The position numbers were made by a program, and so were the translations under genes. Positions 13,443-13,796 of a DNA stretch of 13,796 bases are shown piece by piece. The stretch is from assembly GCA_964571595.1 (NCBI GenBank), contig CAZNCJ010000060.1:1-13796 (forward strand), given 5' to 3'. Positions within the stretch are counted from its first letter, which is position 1. Each line of letters opens with the position of its first letter. The notes under the pieces are model-generated. The model did not search any database. It worked only from the letters and a program-made list of their open reading frames with translations, and had not been told where the DNA came from. The stretch comes from CALCKU01 sp964571595 (GTDB lineage: Bacteria > Pseudomonadota > Alphaproteobacteria > Caulobacterales > Maricaulaceae).

Positions 13443-13796
13443 TTACGTTGCCTCGTCCTTATAGATAAAACTTGCCAGTATCAGGCCGACAACGCCGACA
13501 CTGATCGCACTATCTGCGACGTTGAATACCCAGCGAAAACCTATATCGGAAAAATTTATGAAATCCGTCACCGCGCCAAATAAAGCGCGGTCAATTCCAT
13601 TGCCAATCGCCCCGCCAATTATCAGCGCTATAGAAATACGGTTAAGCCAGTCCTTGGATTGTCTGAGGACATAAACCAGCACACAGCACATAATGGCGGC
13701 AAAGAGCGTAAGCGCCCAGCGTTTGAAAGAACTATCGCCTTGCAAGAGCCCCCAACTTATCCCCTGATTACAGACAAGGGATAAATCGACAATCGG
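13443..13796 (-). CDS. lspA: Lipoprotein signal peptidase (signal peptidase II), N-terminus cut by window edge
   Basis: LspA is the inner-membrane aspartyl protease that removes lipoprotein signal peptides. The frame is open from the right edge to the stop at 13443, giving 117 visible residues of a protein usually about 160 long. The N-terminal third is missing. Conserved features are N-Q-G-I-S-W-G-L (the NxG region), GGAIGNGIDRALFGAVTDFI with the first catalytic Asp, and FRWVFNVADSAISVGVVGLI with the second catalytic Asp in NVADS. Several hydrophobic helices alternate with these motifs. A TTG at 13745 is in frame but is not the true start, because the conserved NQGIS segment lies before it. 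Three of the genes in this window encode likely LspA substrates, including the convergent neighbour. Confidence 0.94.
   Translation of the reverse strand, partial: PIVDLSLVCNQGISWGLLQGDSSFKRWALTLFAAIMCCVLVYVLRQSKDWLNRISIALIIGGAIGNGIDRALFGAVTDFINFSDIGFRWVFNVADSAISVGVVGLILASFIYKDEAT

Noticed and set aside
13443..13745. A complete 100-residue protein starting at TTG 13745
   Set aside because: The conserved LspA segment NQGIS lies upstream of that TTG, so it is an internal codon of an lspA gene that continues past the window.

Overview
The window looks like ordinary chromosome from a marine-type alphaproteobacterium of moderate GC, possibly Hyphomonadales or Maricaulales. The reasons are a fused ArsR-methyltransferase regulator directly upstream of metF, a TerB-plus-J-domain protein, an alphaproteobacterial-style EttA, and several small secreted or lipoprotein genes. 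The lineage is inferred from gene content only. I see no insertion sequence, prophage, CRISPR array, tRNA or rRNA. No gap between genes exceeds about 225 bases.

Layout from left to right. (1) A DMT/EamA transporter on the minus strand is cut by the left edge. It diverges from a JmjC/cupin-like protein that carries the full set of iron and 2-oxoglutarate ligands of an FIH-type hydroxylase. (2) Two unrecognised minus-strand genes follow: a cysteine-containing secreted or anchored protein with an unclear start and a nearby perfect palindrome, and a two-helix membrane protein. (3) A plus-strand glycine-rich lipoprotein faces a minus-strand cluster, sahR-like regulator, metF, TerB/J-domain protein, across a shared bidirectional terminator. 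(4) A divergently transcribed exported protein is almost wholly charged alpha-helix. (5) A TetR regulator and a DM13-domain lipoprotein are divergent, with two matching palindromes between them: a compact regulatory cassette with a possible redox theme. (6) ettA, an ABC-F translation factor, is on the minus strand. (7) Two exported proteins with Arg-Gly-Phe-rich tails stand in tandem, each followed by a similar terminator. (8) arfB encodes a ribosome-rescue hydrolase. (9) A LysM lipoprotein converges on lspA, the lipoprotein signal peptidase, which is cut by the right edge.

How the genes fit together. sahR and metF overlap by 17 bases and form a methionine/SAM-cycle unit, probably controlled from an AT-rich inverted repeat upstream of sahR. 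EttA and ArfB both act on ribosomes but are not linked in an operon. A large share of the genes concerns the cell envelope: three lipoproteins, three exported low-complexity proteins and LspA, which would mature the lipoproteins. The least explained parts are the paired RGF-tail proteins, the exported charged helix, the TetR/DM13 cassette and the solitary FIH-like protein.
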